Below are positions 24,451 to 34,168 of a DNA stretch of 64,000 nucleotides, piece after piece. Origin of the DNA: Solirubrobacter sp963848475 (lineage in GTDB: Bacteria > Actinomycetota > Thermoleophilia > Solirubrobacterales > Solirubrobacteraceae); contig CAWKDW010000020.1 of NCBI GenBank assembly GCA_963848475.1, forward strand, positions 124,001 through 188,000. Direction: 5' to 3'. The stretch's first letter is position 1; every line of letters starts with the position of its first letter. The notes under the pieces are model-generated. The model saw nothing but the letters and a program-made list of their open reading frames with translations, did no database searches and was not told the origin of the DNA. Made by a program: the position numbers and the translations under genes.

Positions 24451-25791
24451 TGGCGCGTATCCCACTGCGGTTCAAGCTCACGCTGGCCTTCACCGGCGTG
24501 ATGGCGGTGCTGCTGGCCTGCGCCGGCTTCGCGCTCAGCCTGCTGGTCGCCCAGAACCTCGACAACACGATCGACGACGGGCTCAGCCGCGCGCGCCGGC
24601 GACGCGGCCGCCGCGGTCGGCGGGCGTACGGGCGAGCGCCGCCTGGCCAGCACCGGCGAGCCGTTCGCCCAGGTGCTGACCGCTGACGGGCAGGTACGCG
24701 ACACGACGACCGGGGCGGGCGAGAAGTCGCTGCTCGACGGCGACACGCTCGAGCAGGCGGCTCAGGGCGTCGTGATCGTCGAGCGCCCGCTCGCCGGCGG
24801 CGCGCGGATTCGCCTGCTGGCCCGGCCGGTGATCGCGGGCGGCACCGAGGAGATCCTCGTCGTGGGCGAGCCGCTCGCCCAGCGCGAGCGCGCGCTCGGT
24901 GCTCTGCACGCGCTGCTGGCGGTCGGTGGGCCGCTCGCGCTGCTGATCGCCTCGGTCGTCGGCTACGCGCTGGCTGCCGCGGCGCTGCGGCCGGTCGAGC
25001 GAATGCGCCGCCATGCCGCGGCCGTCACCGCGGCCGGGACGAGCGAGCGGCTGCCGGTCCCGCCCGCCAACGACGAGATCGGCCGGCTGGGGCGGACGCT
25101 GAATGAGATGCTCGCCCGCCTGGAGGTGTCGTTCAAACGTGAGCGCGCGTTCGTCTCCGACGCCTCCCATGAGCTGCGCACACCACTCGCGATCCTGCGC
25201 ACCGAGCTCGAGCTGGCGCTGCGCGGGGAGCACACGAAGCCCGAGCTCGAGGACGCGCTGCGCTCGGCGGCGGAGGAGTCCGAGCGGCTCTCTCATCTTG
25301 CGGAGGACCTGCTCGTGATCGCGCGCTCCGATCAGGGACGGCTTCCCGTCCGGCTCGAGACGCTCGAGGCCGGCGACGTGCTGGCGCGGGTCGCGGGGCG
25401 CTTTCAGACGCGGGCGCGCGCCGAGGGCCGACCGCTCGAGGCCGATCCTTCGGCCGGCGTGGAGCTCGTCGCCGATCCAGCGCGCGTCGAGCAGGCGCTC
25501 GCCAACCTCGTCGACAACGCCCTGACCTACGGTGAGGGCACGGTGGCGTTGAGCGCCACGCGGGTCAACGGCAACGTCGAGCTGCACGTGTGCGATGAGG
25601 GCAGCGGGTTCCCGCCGGACTTCCTGCCGCGCGCGTTCGAGCGCTTCACGCGCGCCGACGAGGCTCGTACGCGCGGCGGGAGCGGCCTCGGACTGGCGAT
25701 CGCCGCGGCCGTCGCCGGGGCGCATGGGGGCACCGCATCGGCGCGGAACATCGAGGGCGGCGCGGATGTGTGGATCGCGCTTCCCTCATGA
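24450..25791 (+). CDS. Sensor histidine kinase, EnvZ/MtrB-like, one frameshift
   Basis: A membrane two-component kinase: helix 1 (LTLAFTGVMAVLLACAGFAL), an extracytoplasmic sensor loop, helix 2 (LHALLAVGGPLALLIASVVG), HAMP (RPVERMRRHAAAVTAAG), HisKA with FVSDASHELRTPLAIL (phospho-His), and HATPase with NLVDNALTYG, DEGSGFPP and GGSGLGLAIAAAV. One extra C near 24600, in a CGCGCG run, breaks the sensor region; both halves are otherwise collinear. It starts inside the stop codon of the PAS/HDOD gene and is followed 76 bp later by an OmpR-type regulator, its likely partner. Confidence 0.9.
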
Positions 25792-25823
25792 GAATCCTCT
25801 CATCTTCTCATCTTCACCTCATC
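25785..25823 (+). promoter_or_regulatory. Repeated CTCAT elements upstream of the response regulator gene
   Basis: CTCAT-type units occur at 25785, 25799, 25807 and 25818, two of them as perfect CTCATCTT tandem copies. OmpR-family regulators bind tandem direct repeats, so this may be an autoregulatory site for the regulator at 25868. The assignment is by position only. Confidence 0.35.
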
Positions 25824-25867
25824 GCTGACAGGCACGATGCTTTCACACCTACCCTGAGGAACCGTTC

Positions 25868-26536
25868 ATGCGCGTGCTGGTGGTCGAGGACGAGATCAAA
25901 ATGGCGAGCCTGATCCGGCGCGGTCTGCGCTCGGAAGGACTCGCCGCGGATGTGGCGATCAAGGGCGAGGATGCGCTCTGGATGGCTGGGTCGACGGGTT
26001 ATGACGCGATCGTGCTCGACGTGATGCTCCCGGGCATCGACGGCTTCGAGACGTGTCGTCGCCTGCGTGAAGAGGGCATCTGGTCGCCGGTGATCATGCT
26101 CACCGCGCGCGACACCGTCGAGGACCGCGTCGCCGGCCTTGACGGCGGCGCCGACGATTACCTGGCCAAGCCGTTCTCCTTCGCCGAGCTGCTGGCGCGC
26201 CTGCGCGCGCTCGCGCGTCGCGGACCGGTCGAGCGCCCCGCGGTGCTCGAGGTCGGCACGCTCAAGCTTGACCCGGCGGGCCGTCGCGTGTGGCGCGGCG
26301 ACACCGAGGTCAACCTGTCGGCCAAGGAGTTCCAGCTGCTGGAGACGTTCATGCGTCACCCCGGCGAGGTGCTCTCGCGCTACCAGCTGCTCGAGCACGC
26401 TTGGGACTACGACTACGAGAACCGCTCGAACATCGTCGACGTCTACGTCCGCTACCTGCGCGACAAGATCGATCGCCCGTTCGACGTGAACCAGCTCGAG
26501 ACCGTGCGCGGCGCGGGCTACCGGCTGAAGGAATAA
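25868..26536 (+). CDS. OmpR/PhoB-family response regulator
   Basis: A 222-residue transcriptional regulator. The receiver domain has VVEDE (acidic pocket), phospho-acceptor Asp51 in VLDVMLPGIDG, the Thr/Ser switch in MLTARD, and K in LAKPF. The C-terminal winged-helix domain has LSAKEFQLLETFMRHPGEVL and NIVDVYVRYLRDKID followed by ETVRGAGYRL. GAGGAA about 8 nt upstream is a good ribosome site. It is downstream of, and presumably phosphorylated by, the histidine kinase at 24450; targets are unknown. Confidence 0.92.
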   Translation: MRVLVVEDEIKMASLIRRGLRSEGLAADVAIKGEDALWMAGSTGYDAIVLDVMLPGIDGFETCRRLREEGIWSPVIMLTARDTVEDRVAGLDGGADDYLAKPFSFAELLARLRALARRGPVERPAVLEVGTLKLDPAGRRVWRGDTEVNLSAKEFQLLETFMRHPGEVLSRYQLLEHAWDYDYENRSNIVDVYVRYLRDKIDRPFDVNQLETVRGAGYRLKE

Positions 26537-26545
26537 GCGGGGGGT

Positions 26546-26600
26546 CCGGGGGGCGGCAGCCCCCCGGTGCAAGTCCGGGAACCCGCCGGCGGTGGCGGGT
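26546..26600. terminator. Two hairpins between the response regulator and sigma factor genes
   Basis: CCGGGGGGC (26546-26554) pairs perfectly with GCCCCCCGG (26559-26567) around a 4-nt loop. ACCCGCC (26581-26587) pairs with GGCGGGT (26594-26600). The first looks like a terminator of the regulator transcript; the second ends just before the sigma factor ribosome site and may mask it. Confidence 0.45.
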
Positions 26601-26613
26601 GTAAGAAGGAGCG

Positions 26614-27153
26614 GTGGCTCGAGCGCTGACCGAGGGCGAACTTGTCGCCCTCGCCCGCGATGGGGACGGCGACGCATACGCGTCGCTCGTCCGCGCGCAC
26701 CAGGACATCGCCTTCCGAACCGCCATGCTGATCACCCAGGACGCCGCCGAGGCCGAGGAGGCCGCGCAGGACGCGTTCGTGAAGGCATGGCGGGCGCTCG
26801 GCCGCTTCCGCCCGGGCGAGCCGCTGCGGCCGTGGCTGTTGACGATCGTCGCCAACGAGGCGCGCAACCGCCGCCGCTCGGCCGGTCGGCGCAGCGCGCT
26901 GGCGCTGCGCAGCGCCGCGCCCGACGCTTCGAGCCAGTCGGCCGAGGCGCAGGTGATCGCCGGCGAGTCGCGCGCGGCGCTGCTCGCCGGCATGGCGAGG
27001 CTGCGCCCCGACGACCGGCTCGTGCTCGGCTGCCGCTTCCTGCTCGAGCTCTCCGAGGCCGAGACCGCCGCCGCGCTCGGCGTGCGCCAGGGCACCGTCA
27101 AGTCGCGCACCTCGCGAGCGCTCGCGCGCCTGCGTGAGGAGGTGACGCCGTGA
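26614..27153 (+). CDS. ECF-type RNA polymerase sigma factor
   Basis: A 179-residue sigma-70 family factor with region 2 (YASLVRAHQDIAFRTAMLI...DAAEAEEAAQDAFVKAWR) and region 4 (LRPDDRLVLGCRFLLELSEA...VRQGTVKSRTSRALARLRE). There is no C-terminal extension. It directs RNA polymerase to a specific promoter set, probably for envelope or stress responses. GTG start preceded by AAGGAG. The stop overlaps the next gene's start (GTGA), and that next gene looks like its membrane anti-sigma factor. Confidence 0.9.
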   Translation: MARALTEGELVALARDGDGDAYASLVRAHQDIAFRTAMLITQDAAEAEEAAQDAFVKAWRALGRFRPGEPLRPWLLTIVANEARNRRRSAGRRSALALRSAAPDASSQSAEAQVIAGESRAALLAGMARLRPDDRLVLGCRFLLELSEAETAAALGVRQGTVKSRTSRALARLREEVTP

Positions 27154-27955
27154 ACGAGCTCGAGAACGCGCTGCGGGCCCTCGAGATCGAGTGGCCGGCG
27201 ACGCCGGACCTCGCGACGGCGGTCGCGACGAGGATCGCGGCGGAGCAGCCGGACGCGGCGACGGCGGCGCGGAGCCGGGCGGCGCCGGCGCCGACGGCGC
27301 CGGGAGCGGCGGCGCCGGGCAATCGGGCGGCGCCGCCGCCGCGCCGCGCGCTCGCGTCCCGTGGTGGCGGCCGCGCGCCGGCTGGCGTGCGCGCCTCGCC
27401 TATGTCGCCACGGCGCTCGTGCTCGTCGCCGGCGGCACGCTCGCCGCCTCGCCCGAGGCGCGTTCGACCGTGCTGCGCTGGCTCGGGCTCGAGAGCGTCG
27501 AGATCAAGCGCGAGCCGCCGCGGCCGACGATCGGCCGCGAGCTCGACCTCGGCAAGCCGATCGCGCTCCCCCGCGGCGCGCATGTTCCCGCAGCCCTCGG
27601 TAGGCCCGACACGGTCTACGCCACGACGCTCCCCGGCGGCACCGAGGCGCTCTCACTCGTCTACGCCGGCCCGCCGAAGCTCCTGGTGCAGTCCTTCCGC
27701 GCGAGCGCGACGCCGTTCATCCAGAAGAGCGTCGCCTCGGCCGACGCGGTCGAGCGCCTGGACATCGACGGCCGGCTCGCCTACTGGATCACCGGCGCGC
27801 ACGGCTTCGCGTTCCAGGCCAAGGACGGCGTGGGCTATGAGCAGCAGCGCCTCTCCGATCGCGTTCTGCTCGTCGAGCGCGACGGCGTGCTGCTGCGCGT
27901 CGAGGGCGCGATCAGCCGCGACCGCGCCGTCGAGATCGCCAAGTCCGCGTTCTAG
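27150..27955 (+). CDS. Probable membrane anti-sigma factor (frameshifted)
   Basis: About 265 residues. A short N-terminal cytoplasmic part (MNELENALRALEIEWPATPD) and an Ala/Pro/Arg-rich linker lead to one membrane helix (LAYVATALVLVAGGTLAAS) and an extracytoplasmic domain (KPIALPRGAHVPAAL, YWITGAHGFAFQAKD) with DUF4367-like character. Sigma/anti-sigma coupling through a GTGA overlap and the single helix suggest it sequesters the upstream ECF factor. No zinc-finger HxxxCxxC motif is present, so it is not a ZAS-type anti-sigma. The frame changes within the low-complexity linker (27280-27360). Confidence 0.6.
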
Positions 27956-28504
27956 TTCAGGGTGGGGTCCGGCGGCATCGTCGCCAGCAGCGCGTAGCGA
28001 TGCCCCTTGCGCCGCAGCACCGTCGCCCACAGCTCGGCGGGATCCTCGGTGAAGATCTCCTCGCGCTTGGGCGGCTCGATGATCCAGGCCTCCTCGGCGA
28101 GTTCGTCCTCGAGCTGGCCGGGGCCCCAGCCCGCATGGCCGGCGAACACGCGGGCGCGGCGGATGGCGCCGTCGAGGCGTTCGGGGTCGTCGGCGTCGGC
28201 GCCGATGAAGCCGAGGTCGGCATCGACGATGCGCACCGGCGAGCTCCGGCCGATCGAACTCGGCGAGCACGATCACCGCGGTCTCGGCGACCGGGCCGCC
28301 GACGTAGACGGGCTCGTCGTCACCGGCCAGCCAGGAAAGGTCGGGCACGGCGTCACCGACGGTCGAGTTCGCCGGGCGGTTGAGCACGAGACCCATCGCG
28401 CCCTCGTCGGTGTGCTCGGCGATCAGGACGACGGTGCGGATGAAGTTCGGGTCCCGCAGGACAGGCGAGGCGAGGATGAGCTTGCCGCGCAGCGACTCGG
28501 CCAT
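27952..28504 (-). CDS. YqgE/AlgH family protein, one frameshift
   Basis: About 184 residues with family hallmarks: MAESLRGKLILASPVLRDPNF at the N-terminus, AMGLVLNRP, VYVGGPV, and FAGHAGWGPGQLEDEL followed by EAWII. YqgE/AlgH proteins are widespread but of unknown biochemical role, with reported links to transcriptional regulation in Pseudomonas. One extra G near 28245 breaks the frame between EFDRPEL and VRIVDADLGF. The stop codon shares the palindrome CTAG with the stop of the convergent anti-sigma gene. Confidence 0.85.
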
Positions 28505-28518
28505 CCGACCATTGTGGA

Positions 28519-30187
28519 CTACTGGCGCGCCGCCGCGGCCTTCCGCTTGGCGGCCGCCGTCTTCCTGGCGGCGGCCTTGCGCTTCGCCGCGGCTTCTGCG
28601 CTTCGCGGCAGCTTTGCGCTTCGCCGCGGCCTTCTTCGCGGCGGCCTTGCGCTTCGCGGCAGCCTTCTTCTTCGCGGCGGCCTTGCGCTTCGCGGCAGCC
28701 TTCTTCTTCGCCGCGGCCTTGCGCTTCGCCGCGGCCTTCTTGGCCTTCGAGCTCGTGCTGGCCTTGACCGAGGACTTGCTGTGCTTGCCCTTGCGGGTGG
28801 ACGTCGCCGCGCGGTTGACCCCGCTGGCGCCGATCGAGGCGGTCTGCGCGGAGGCGGCGCTGGCGCTGCCGTCGCGGTTGGTCGCGATGACCGCGACGCG
28901 CAGCCGGCGCCCGAGGTCCTCGCTGTTGGTGACGTAGCTCGCGGCGTTGGCGGTTTCGATGTCCTCCCACCCGGAGGCGATCAATCGCTGCCACTGGTAG
29001 GCGTAGCTCGTCGGCGCGTTCGTCCAGGCGCCGACGCGAACGGTCAGGGTCGAGCCGCGGCGCGCGTTGCCGACGACGGACGGTGCTGTGGTCGCGGCGG
29101 GCGGCTCGGGCACCCACAGCTGGCCGCCGCCGCAGGCCGGGGCGATCTCACCGCAGGGCGCGAGGAAGGCGGAGTCGTAGGTGTTCCAGTGCGTCGCGAG
29201 GTAGGAGCCCGCGGCGGGAGCCGGGTTGAAGTAGTCGTCGCGCCCGCAGTCGTAGTTCTGCGGGATCGCGCCGGGGAGCCCCGCGCAGTCCTGCTGCATC
29301 GGGTGCGCGGCGCCGCCGTCCTCGACGTAACACATGACGTCGGCGCCCTGCCAGCAGTGGCCGTACTGCGGCGAGTTGCCGCCTGCAGGCTGCGTGGAGT
29401 GCGGAGCGCCCCACTGGACGGAGCCCAGGTTGTGCGTCATCTCGTGCAGGAAGCCCTCAGACCACCAGCCCCAACGGGCGCTGCCGGGAGCGGCGGCGCC
29501 GTCGCGGCTGAAGAGGATCGAGGTGAGGCCACCGCGGTTGTGGATGTTGGCGGCGCCCTGACGCTCGCCCGTCGCGCCCATGACGGTCTCGCCGAGCCCG
29601 TACTCCTGCGTGGAGCCCGAGAGGCCGTCGGCGAGCACGACGACGTTGCGGGTGCCGCCGCCGGCGCCGAGGGCGCGCTGTACGGCGGAGGAGATGGCGC
29701 CGAAGTTGTCGGCGTAGGCGGAGCGGGCGCCGGGAAGCTGGACGACCTGGATGTCGACGTACTGGGGGCCGCAGCGTGTACCCATGTCGAACCGCAGCGC
29801 CTTGGTGCCGCCGTCCTGGGCGGAGAGGAAGCGCTGGACGACCGCGACGTTGGTCTGCAGCGCGTCGCGCCAGCCCGCGAAGCGGTTCGCGCGGTCGGCG
29901 GCGTAGGCGTAGACGAGCTTGAACTGCGCCTTGGCCGCCGGGGTGACGGCGTTGGCGGTGTTGTCCGCGGTGGTCTCATCGCCGCACCACGTCGTCGGGA
30001 GCCCGTCGGCGCCGTCGCCCTGGGCCTGAGCGGTGGTGACCACCTCGGCGAGGCTGACGTCCTGGAGCTGGCTGCGCGTGTCGAGATGCGTCAGCTTGTC
30101 TGGCTGCCTCGCCGGCAAGGCGAAGGTCGGCAGAGCGAGCAGTGCGAGCGCGAAGGCAGCGGCACCGATGGCGGGCAAGCGAATCAT
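28519..30187 (-). CDS. Secreted zinc metalloprotease (metzincin-like) with poly-Lys/Ala tail, one frameshift
   Basis: About 555 residues. The signal peptide (residues 1-23) is followed by a protease domain with LHEMTHNLGSVQ (HExxH, about residue 247) and DVMCYVEDG, a Met-turn-like segment; the third zinc ligand may be the His in WGAPHS. Cys-rich segments suggest disulfides. Next come an Ig-like domain (APSVVGNARRGSTLTVRVGA...YAYQWQRL) and a strikingly basic repetitive tail of KRKAAAKK units resembling histone H1-like tails. Removing one G near 28600 keeps the KRKAAA repeat in phase to the TAG at 28521-28519. Exported; the tail may bind teichoic acid, DNA or other polyanions (inference). Confidence 0.7.
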
Positions 30188-30190
30188 CTA

Positions 30191-30209
30191 CCGGGGTGAT
30201 CGACCCCGG
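30191..30209. promoter_or_regulatory. Inverted repeat upstream of the metalloprotease gene
   Basis: CCGGGGT and ACCCCGG flank a 5-bp centre, 3 bp upstream of the metalloprotease ATG (30187) and within the 33-bp gap after the aldo/keto reductase gene. It may be an operator or a hairpin occluding initiation; no conventional ribosome site is visible. Confidence 0.4.
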
Positions 30210-30220
30210 GGCGCGTTCCC

Positions 30221-31417
30221 TTAAGCGGCTCTTGACAGATCGCGGCCGGGTTCGATGCCCCAGCGACCGGCCAGCGCCGCGAGCTCCGGGCTGATCGGCC
30301 AGCGGTCGGGCAGCGGTTCGCCGGCGAAATCCGGCGCGGCGCCCTTGAGCAGCATCGAGCCCAGGTTGTCGCCGATCGCGCGGATCGTCGCGACCTCTTC
30401 GGGGCTGAGGAGGCTCGGCCCGACGACGGCGGCCAGCTCCGCCCGCTTGGCCTCGATCGACTTCGAGCTCCCCGGCTCGGAGATCAGCGTCGGAGCGACA
30501 CACTCGACCGGCCCGTGCGCCAGGTTCCAATGGCAGGCGAGTTGGAGCATCGTCAGGCCGTGTCGCTCGGCGATCGGGCGCATCGCCTCGAGCTTCACGC
30601 GCCCGGCTTCGACCCAGCCCGCGGGCCGGAACCCACGATGGTCGTACTTGGGGAACTCATGCCCGGGCAGCACGTCGTCGTGGAACAGGCCGCCGTAGTC
30701 CACGACGCGGGTGATGAGCTTCACGTCGTGGCGCTCGGCCGCCGAGAAGACGAGTTCGCCCGGCCACGGCTCGAGCGGGTTGAGGATCACCATCGCCCAG
30801 TCGATGCGGTCGCCGAAGCGCTCCATGCAGTCGATCACGTCGAGTGTGAACCCGTTGGCGGGACCGGGCGCAAGGCCGAGCATCCGCGTGAGGCCGTCGG
30901 CGCGGACGGCCTCGAGCCCGTCCCACACGGCCTCGCTCGTGTACCCCGTCCGATCGGGGTTGTGCAGCAGCAGCAGGTCGAAGGCGTCGACCCCGCAGCG
31001 CTCGAGGCTGCGCTCGGTCGCCATCCGCAGATATTCGGCGTATTTCGCCGGTCCGCGCAGCCGTTGATCGGTAAAGCGCGGAAATCCCTTTGCACCTTCG
31101 CGATGACCGGTGTAGAAATCGTGGCCGATGGCGCCGACGAGGACATACTCGGAGCGCGGGATTCCGGCGAGCGCGTGACCGAGGAGCGTGTCCGCGGCAC
31201 CCGCGCCGTAAGTATCCGCAGTGACGACTGTCGCGATACCCTCATCCGGGCGCAGCAGGGAAGCGAGTCGCTCGTCGTCGATCGGCTCCCCGAAGTGCAT
31301 GAAGCGGCCGCCGCTCCATGTTCCGATGGCAGCACGAGACAACTCAGGTCGACCTTCTCCCTCAAACTGTTCACCCAGGGCCCCCACGCGACGGCCGATG
31401 ATACGAGAGTGACGCAC
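30221..31417 (-). CDS. Aldo/keto reductase family protein
   Basis: Up to 398 residues with a TIM-barrel AKR pattern: LSRAAIGTWSGGRFM at strand 1, ADTYGAGAADTLLGHAL (catalytic Asp/Tyr region), FDLLLLHNPDRTGYTSEAVWDGLEAVRADGL, and LACHWNLAHGPVECVAPTLI near the C-terminal NAD(P)H site. It probably reduces aldehydes or sugars with NADPH. The usual catalytic Lys/His pair is only partly matched (LLLHNPD has the His). GTG 31417 is the outermost start, and the true start may be slightly downstream. It is divergent from the subtilisin gene, and their 5' regions nearly overlap. Confidence 0.8.
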   Translation of the reverse strand: MRHSRIIGRRVGALGEQFEGEGRPELSRAAIGTWSGGRFMHFGEPIDDERLASLLRPDEGIATVVTADTYGAGAADTLLGHALAGIPRSEYVLVGAIGHDFYTGHREGAKGFPRFTDQRLRGPAKYAEYLRMATERSLERCGVDAFDLLLLHNPDRTGYTSEAVWDGLEAVRADGLTRMLGLAPGPANGFTLDVIDCMERFGDRIDWAMVILNPLEPWPGELVFSAAERHDVKLITRVVDYGGLFHDDVLPGHEFPKYDHRGFRPAGWVEAGRVKLEAMRPIAERHGLTMLQLACHWNLAHGPVECVAPTLISEPGSSKSIEAKRAELAAVVGPSLLSPEEVATIRAIGDNLGSMLLKGAAPDFAGEPLPDRWPISPELAALAGRWGIEPGRDLSRAA

Positions 31418-31429
31418 TCACGCTCGGGA

Positions 31430-33404
31430 ATGGCGTGCGCGCTGGCTCTCCTGTTCGTGCTTGGGTGCGCGTTACCCACGAGCGCGGCCGCGGCCGACAT
31501 CATCGTGCGCCGTGACTCAGGGTTGAAGGCCTCCGAGCGTGCCGACATCCGCTCCGAGGCAGGCGTGAAGCTCGACCGCATGCTGCCGCTTCCGGACACC
31601 GAGGTCGTCAGCGCTCCGGAGGGCGAGGAGAGCGCCGCTCTCGCCGCCCTCAACGCCGATCCCGACGTGCGCTACGCCGTCCCCGATGTGGCCGTGCACG
31701 CCGCGGACACGTCGCAGATCCCCGGTGAGTCGGGGATCATCAAGCCCAACGACCTGTACTTCGAGTCGCAATGGAACCTCGCCAACGCCAACGACGCGGA
31801 CATCGATGCTCCGCAGGCCTGGGCCGCCTCGAGTGACGGGCGCCGGCGTGACCGTCGCCGTGGCCGATCAGATCGTCGATCCCAATCACCCGGACTTGCG
31901 CGACAACATCGCGCCCGGGGCCTATGACTTCACGCAGCCCAACGGCTGCGCCATGCCCACACCGACGGGCCTCGCCGACCACGGCACCCACGTCGCGGGC
32001 ATCGTGGCGGCCGAGCGCGACAACCTGATCGGCATCGCGGGCGTCGCACCGCGGGCGCACGTGCTGCCGCTGCGGACGCTCGACAACTGTGGCAACGGCC
32101 AGACGTCATGGATCCTCGCGGCGTTCGACTACGCCGGCGAGCACGGGATCCCGATCGTGAGCGCGTCATTCAGCACCGATCCGTGGATGGAGGTCAGTGA
32201 CAAGGCCGAGATCAACAACCTCTTCGCGGAGGTCCTGGCCCGGCACCCGGACACGCTGTACGTGGTCGCCGCGGGCAACGAGGGCAACAACAACACCGAG
32301 AATCCCGTCTACCCCTGCAACACGCGTACCCGCACCGACCCGGAGAACCTGATCTGCGTCGGCATGACGAACTCGAACGACGTGCCGGTGTGCTCCGGCA
32401 ACGTCGGCGACGGCACCGTCGACGTCTACGCGCCCGGCATCCAGATCTGGTCGACGGTCGGGCCGAACGGCTACCTGAGGTTGAGCGGCACGTCGATGTC
32501 GACCCCGACGGTCGCCGGCGCGGCGGCGCTGCTGGCGTCCCAGGACATCGGAGGGGTCGCGGCGCCCGCGCTCAAACAGGCGGTGATGTCGACCTCCGAT
32601 CACATCAGGTTCATGACCGAGGGCACCGGGCGCCTGAACGCGGCGCGCATGCTCGGACTCGATGACCTCGGCACCGGCGGCCCCGGTCCGGTCGCGCCGT
32701 GGACGACCTGCGATCGCGACCACGACACGGTGACCGACGCCGCCGATGAGTGCCCGGATCAGCCCGGCAAGCTGCGCGGCTGCCCGGACACCGACAACGA
32801 TCTCGTTCGCGACTCCGACGACAACTGCCCGGAGGTCGCCAACTCCGATCAGGCCGACGATGACGGCGATGGCCTCGGCAACGCCTGCGATCCGACGCCG
32901 CGCGGCCCGGACGCCGACGGCGACGGCGTAGGGACGCTGGACGATGTCTGCCCGGCCGTTGCCGCCTTCACCGCGAACGGTTGCCCGAAGGTCGTCGCCG
33001 ACGATCCGGACCATACCGACGGCTCGGCGAGCGATCGTCCGGTGACGGTCAAGCCGACGCCCACGCCGGCCCCGGTCGCCGCCACACGGATCCTCGCGCT
33101 CGGCGCCGTCGCCACGCCGCGCAGATGTCCCAGGGCACATCCCCGGTGCAGCAAGGCCGCGAAGGTCACGATCAAGCTCTCGCGCCGGGCCGTCGTCGCG
33201 CTCAAGCTCGAGATGAGGGTCAAGCGCAAGAGCCGCTGGGTCTGGACGCGGCTGACGTCGAAGTCGGTGACGGCGACGGCGAGCGGGCGCAGCTTGACCA
33301 TCCGCGGCAAGCGCAGGCGCAGCCTTGCCAAGGGCTCGTATCGCGTGGTCGCCGCGCTGTCCGGCACCGGCGCCGGCAGGTCGGCGTTCAGCTTCCGCGT
33401 GTGA
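31430..33404 (+). CDS. Secreted subtilisin-family (S8) protease with calcium-binding TSP3-like repeats, one frameshift
   Basis: About 658 residues. The signal peptide (MACALALLFVLGCALPTSAAA) is followed by an inhibitor-like propeptide and an S8 domain with Asp in GVTVAVADQIVDPNHPDL, His in DHGTHVAG, oxyanion Asn in AAGNEGNN and Ser in SGTSMSTPTVAG. The C-terminal part has Asp-rich thrombospondin type 3-like repeats (CDRDHDTVTDAADECPD, DTDNDLVRDSDDNCPE), a Thr/Pro linker and a basic beta domain. One extra G near 31838 (GGCGCC read as GGGCGCC) splits propeptide from catalytic domain. An alternative GTG start is at 31409. The stop overlaps the SGNH gene start (GTGA). Confidence 0.85.
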
Positions 33405-34168
33405 ACCCCGCGGTGCCGTGCCGGCTCGGCGTCCTCGCGCTGGGCGACTCGATCACCAACGGCGGCGGCGAGCTCCAGTGGGGCGTCGCGTTGCAGTCCT
33501 GGGCACTCTGGGTCGCGCGCGGGCTCGGCCTGCCGTTCACGACCTATGCGGTCGACGGCGCCCGGGCCGCCGACGTCGCGCACGAACAGGTTCCCGCGCT
33601 GCTCGAGCGCGGCGCTCGCCCCGACGCGCGCTACGACCTCGGCTGCCTGTACGTGGGCGTCAACGACGTTCGCGCGCCGGACTGGGATCCACGGGCGTTC
33701 GCCGCCGATCATGCGTCCTCGCTCGAGCTGCTCGCCGCCCGCTGTGACCGCCTGCTCGTGGTGACGATCCCGCTCGATCTCGGGCGTCCGCGCGCCGGGG
33801 AGCGCGTGGAGGCGGCCAACGCGATCATCGAGGGCGCCGCGCGTGAGCACGGAGCGCTCCGGCTCGACCTGCGCGCGTTCGGCGCGCGCAACCTGGTGAT
33901 GACCGACCACGTTCACCCGACCGCGTTCGGCCAGGTCTGGATCGCGGAGCGAGCGCTCGACGTGCTGGCGGCCGCCGGGATGGAGGTGCGCGTCCGCCCC
34001 AGCGCGCTGATCCGGCCCGGCGAGCGCACCCGCCGCTACGCGCTGCAGGGCGACTGGACCTACGTCTACCGGCGGCTCAAGGAGCAGGCTCGGGTTCTGC
34101 GGGGCGCGGGTCAGGCGCGCCGAGCTGCGCGAGCCGCTTCGGTACGTAGCGATAGCTCGCGAACATGA
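33401..34168 (+). CDS. SGNH/GDSL-type esterase
   Basis: A 255-residue hydrolase. Block I is ALGDSITNGGGE (nucleophile Ser), the Gly block lies in the GRAADVAHEQ region, block III is VGVNDVR (Asn), and block V is DHVHPT (Asp and His). It likely deacylates lipids, peptidoglycan or polysaccharide substituents. There is no signal peptide, so it probably acts inside the cell unless exported otherwise. GTG start coupled to the subtilisin stop. The 3' 90 bp overlap the convergent DUF3159 gene, so the real stop may be earlier if an indel is present near 34080. Confidence 0.8.
   Translation: MNPAVPCRLGVLALGDSITNGGGELQWGVALQSWALWVARGLGLPFTTYAVDGARAADVAHEQVPALLERGARPDARYDLGCLYVGVNDVRAPDWDPRAFAADHASSLELLAARCDRLLVVTIPLDLGRPRAGERVEAANAIIEGAAREHGALRLDLRAFGARNLVMTDHVHPTAFGQVWIAERALDVLAAAGMEVRVRPSALIRPGERTRRYALQGDWTYVYRRLKEQARVLRGAGQARRAARAASVRSDSSRT

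Noticed and set aside
26537..26613. CCGGTGCAAGTCCGG followed by a CCCGCC-containing hairpin resembles part of a cobalamin riboswitch
   Set aside because: The gap is only 77 nt, far shorter than a cobalamin aptamer, other conserved boxes are missing, and a sigma factor is not a usual target.
28519..28760. Tandem GC-rich repeat DNA as a satellite element
   Set aside because: The repeat is in frame with the protease and encodes its KRKAAA tail, so it is coding repetition.
7955..31838. Programmed ribosomal frameshifting at recurrent GGGCG sites
   Set aside because: Sites occur in unrelated genes, lack slippery heptamers or consistent downstream structure, and the intended frame is always restored by deleting one base, which fits sequence error better.
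33401..34168. SGNH gene as the C-terminal extension of the subtilisin
   Set aside because: The subtilisin ends with a stop at 33402-33404, and the SGNH frame has its own GTG and a complete GDS block right after it.
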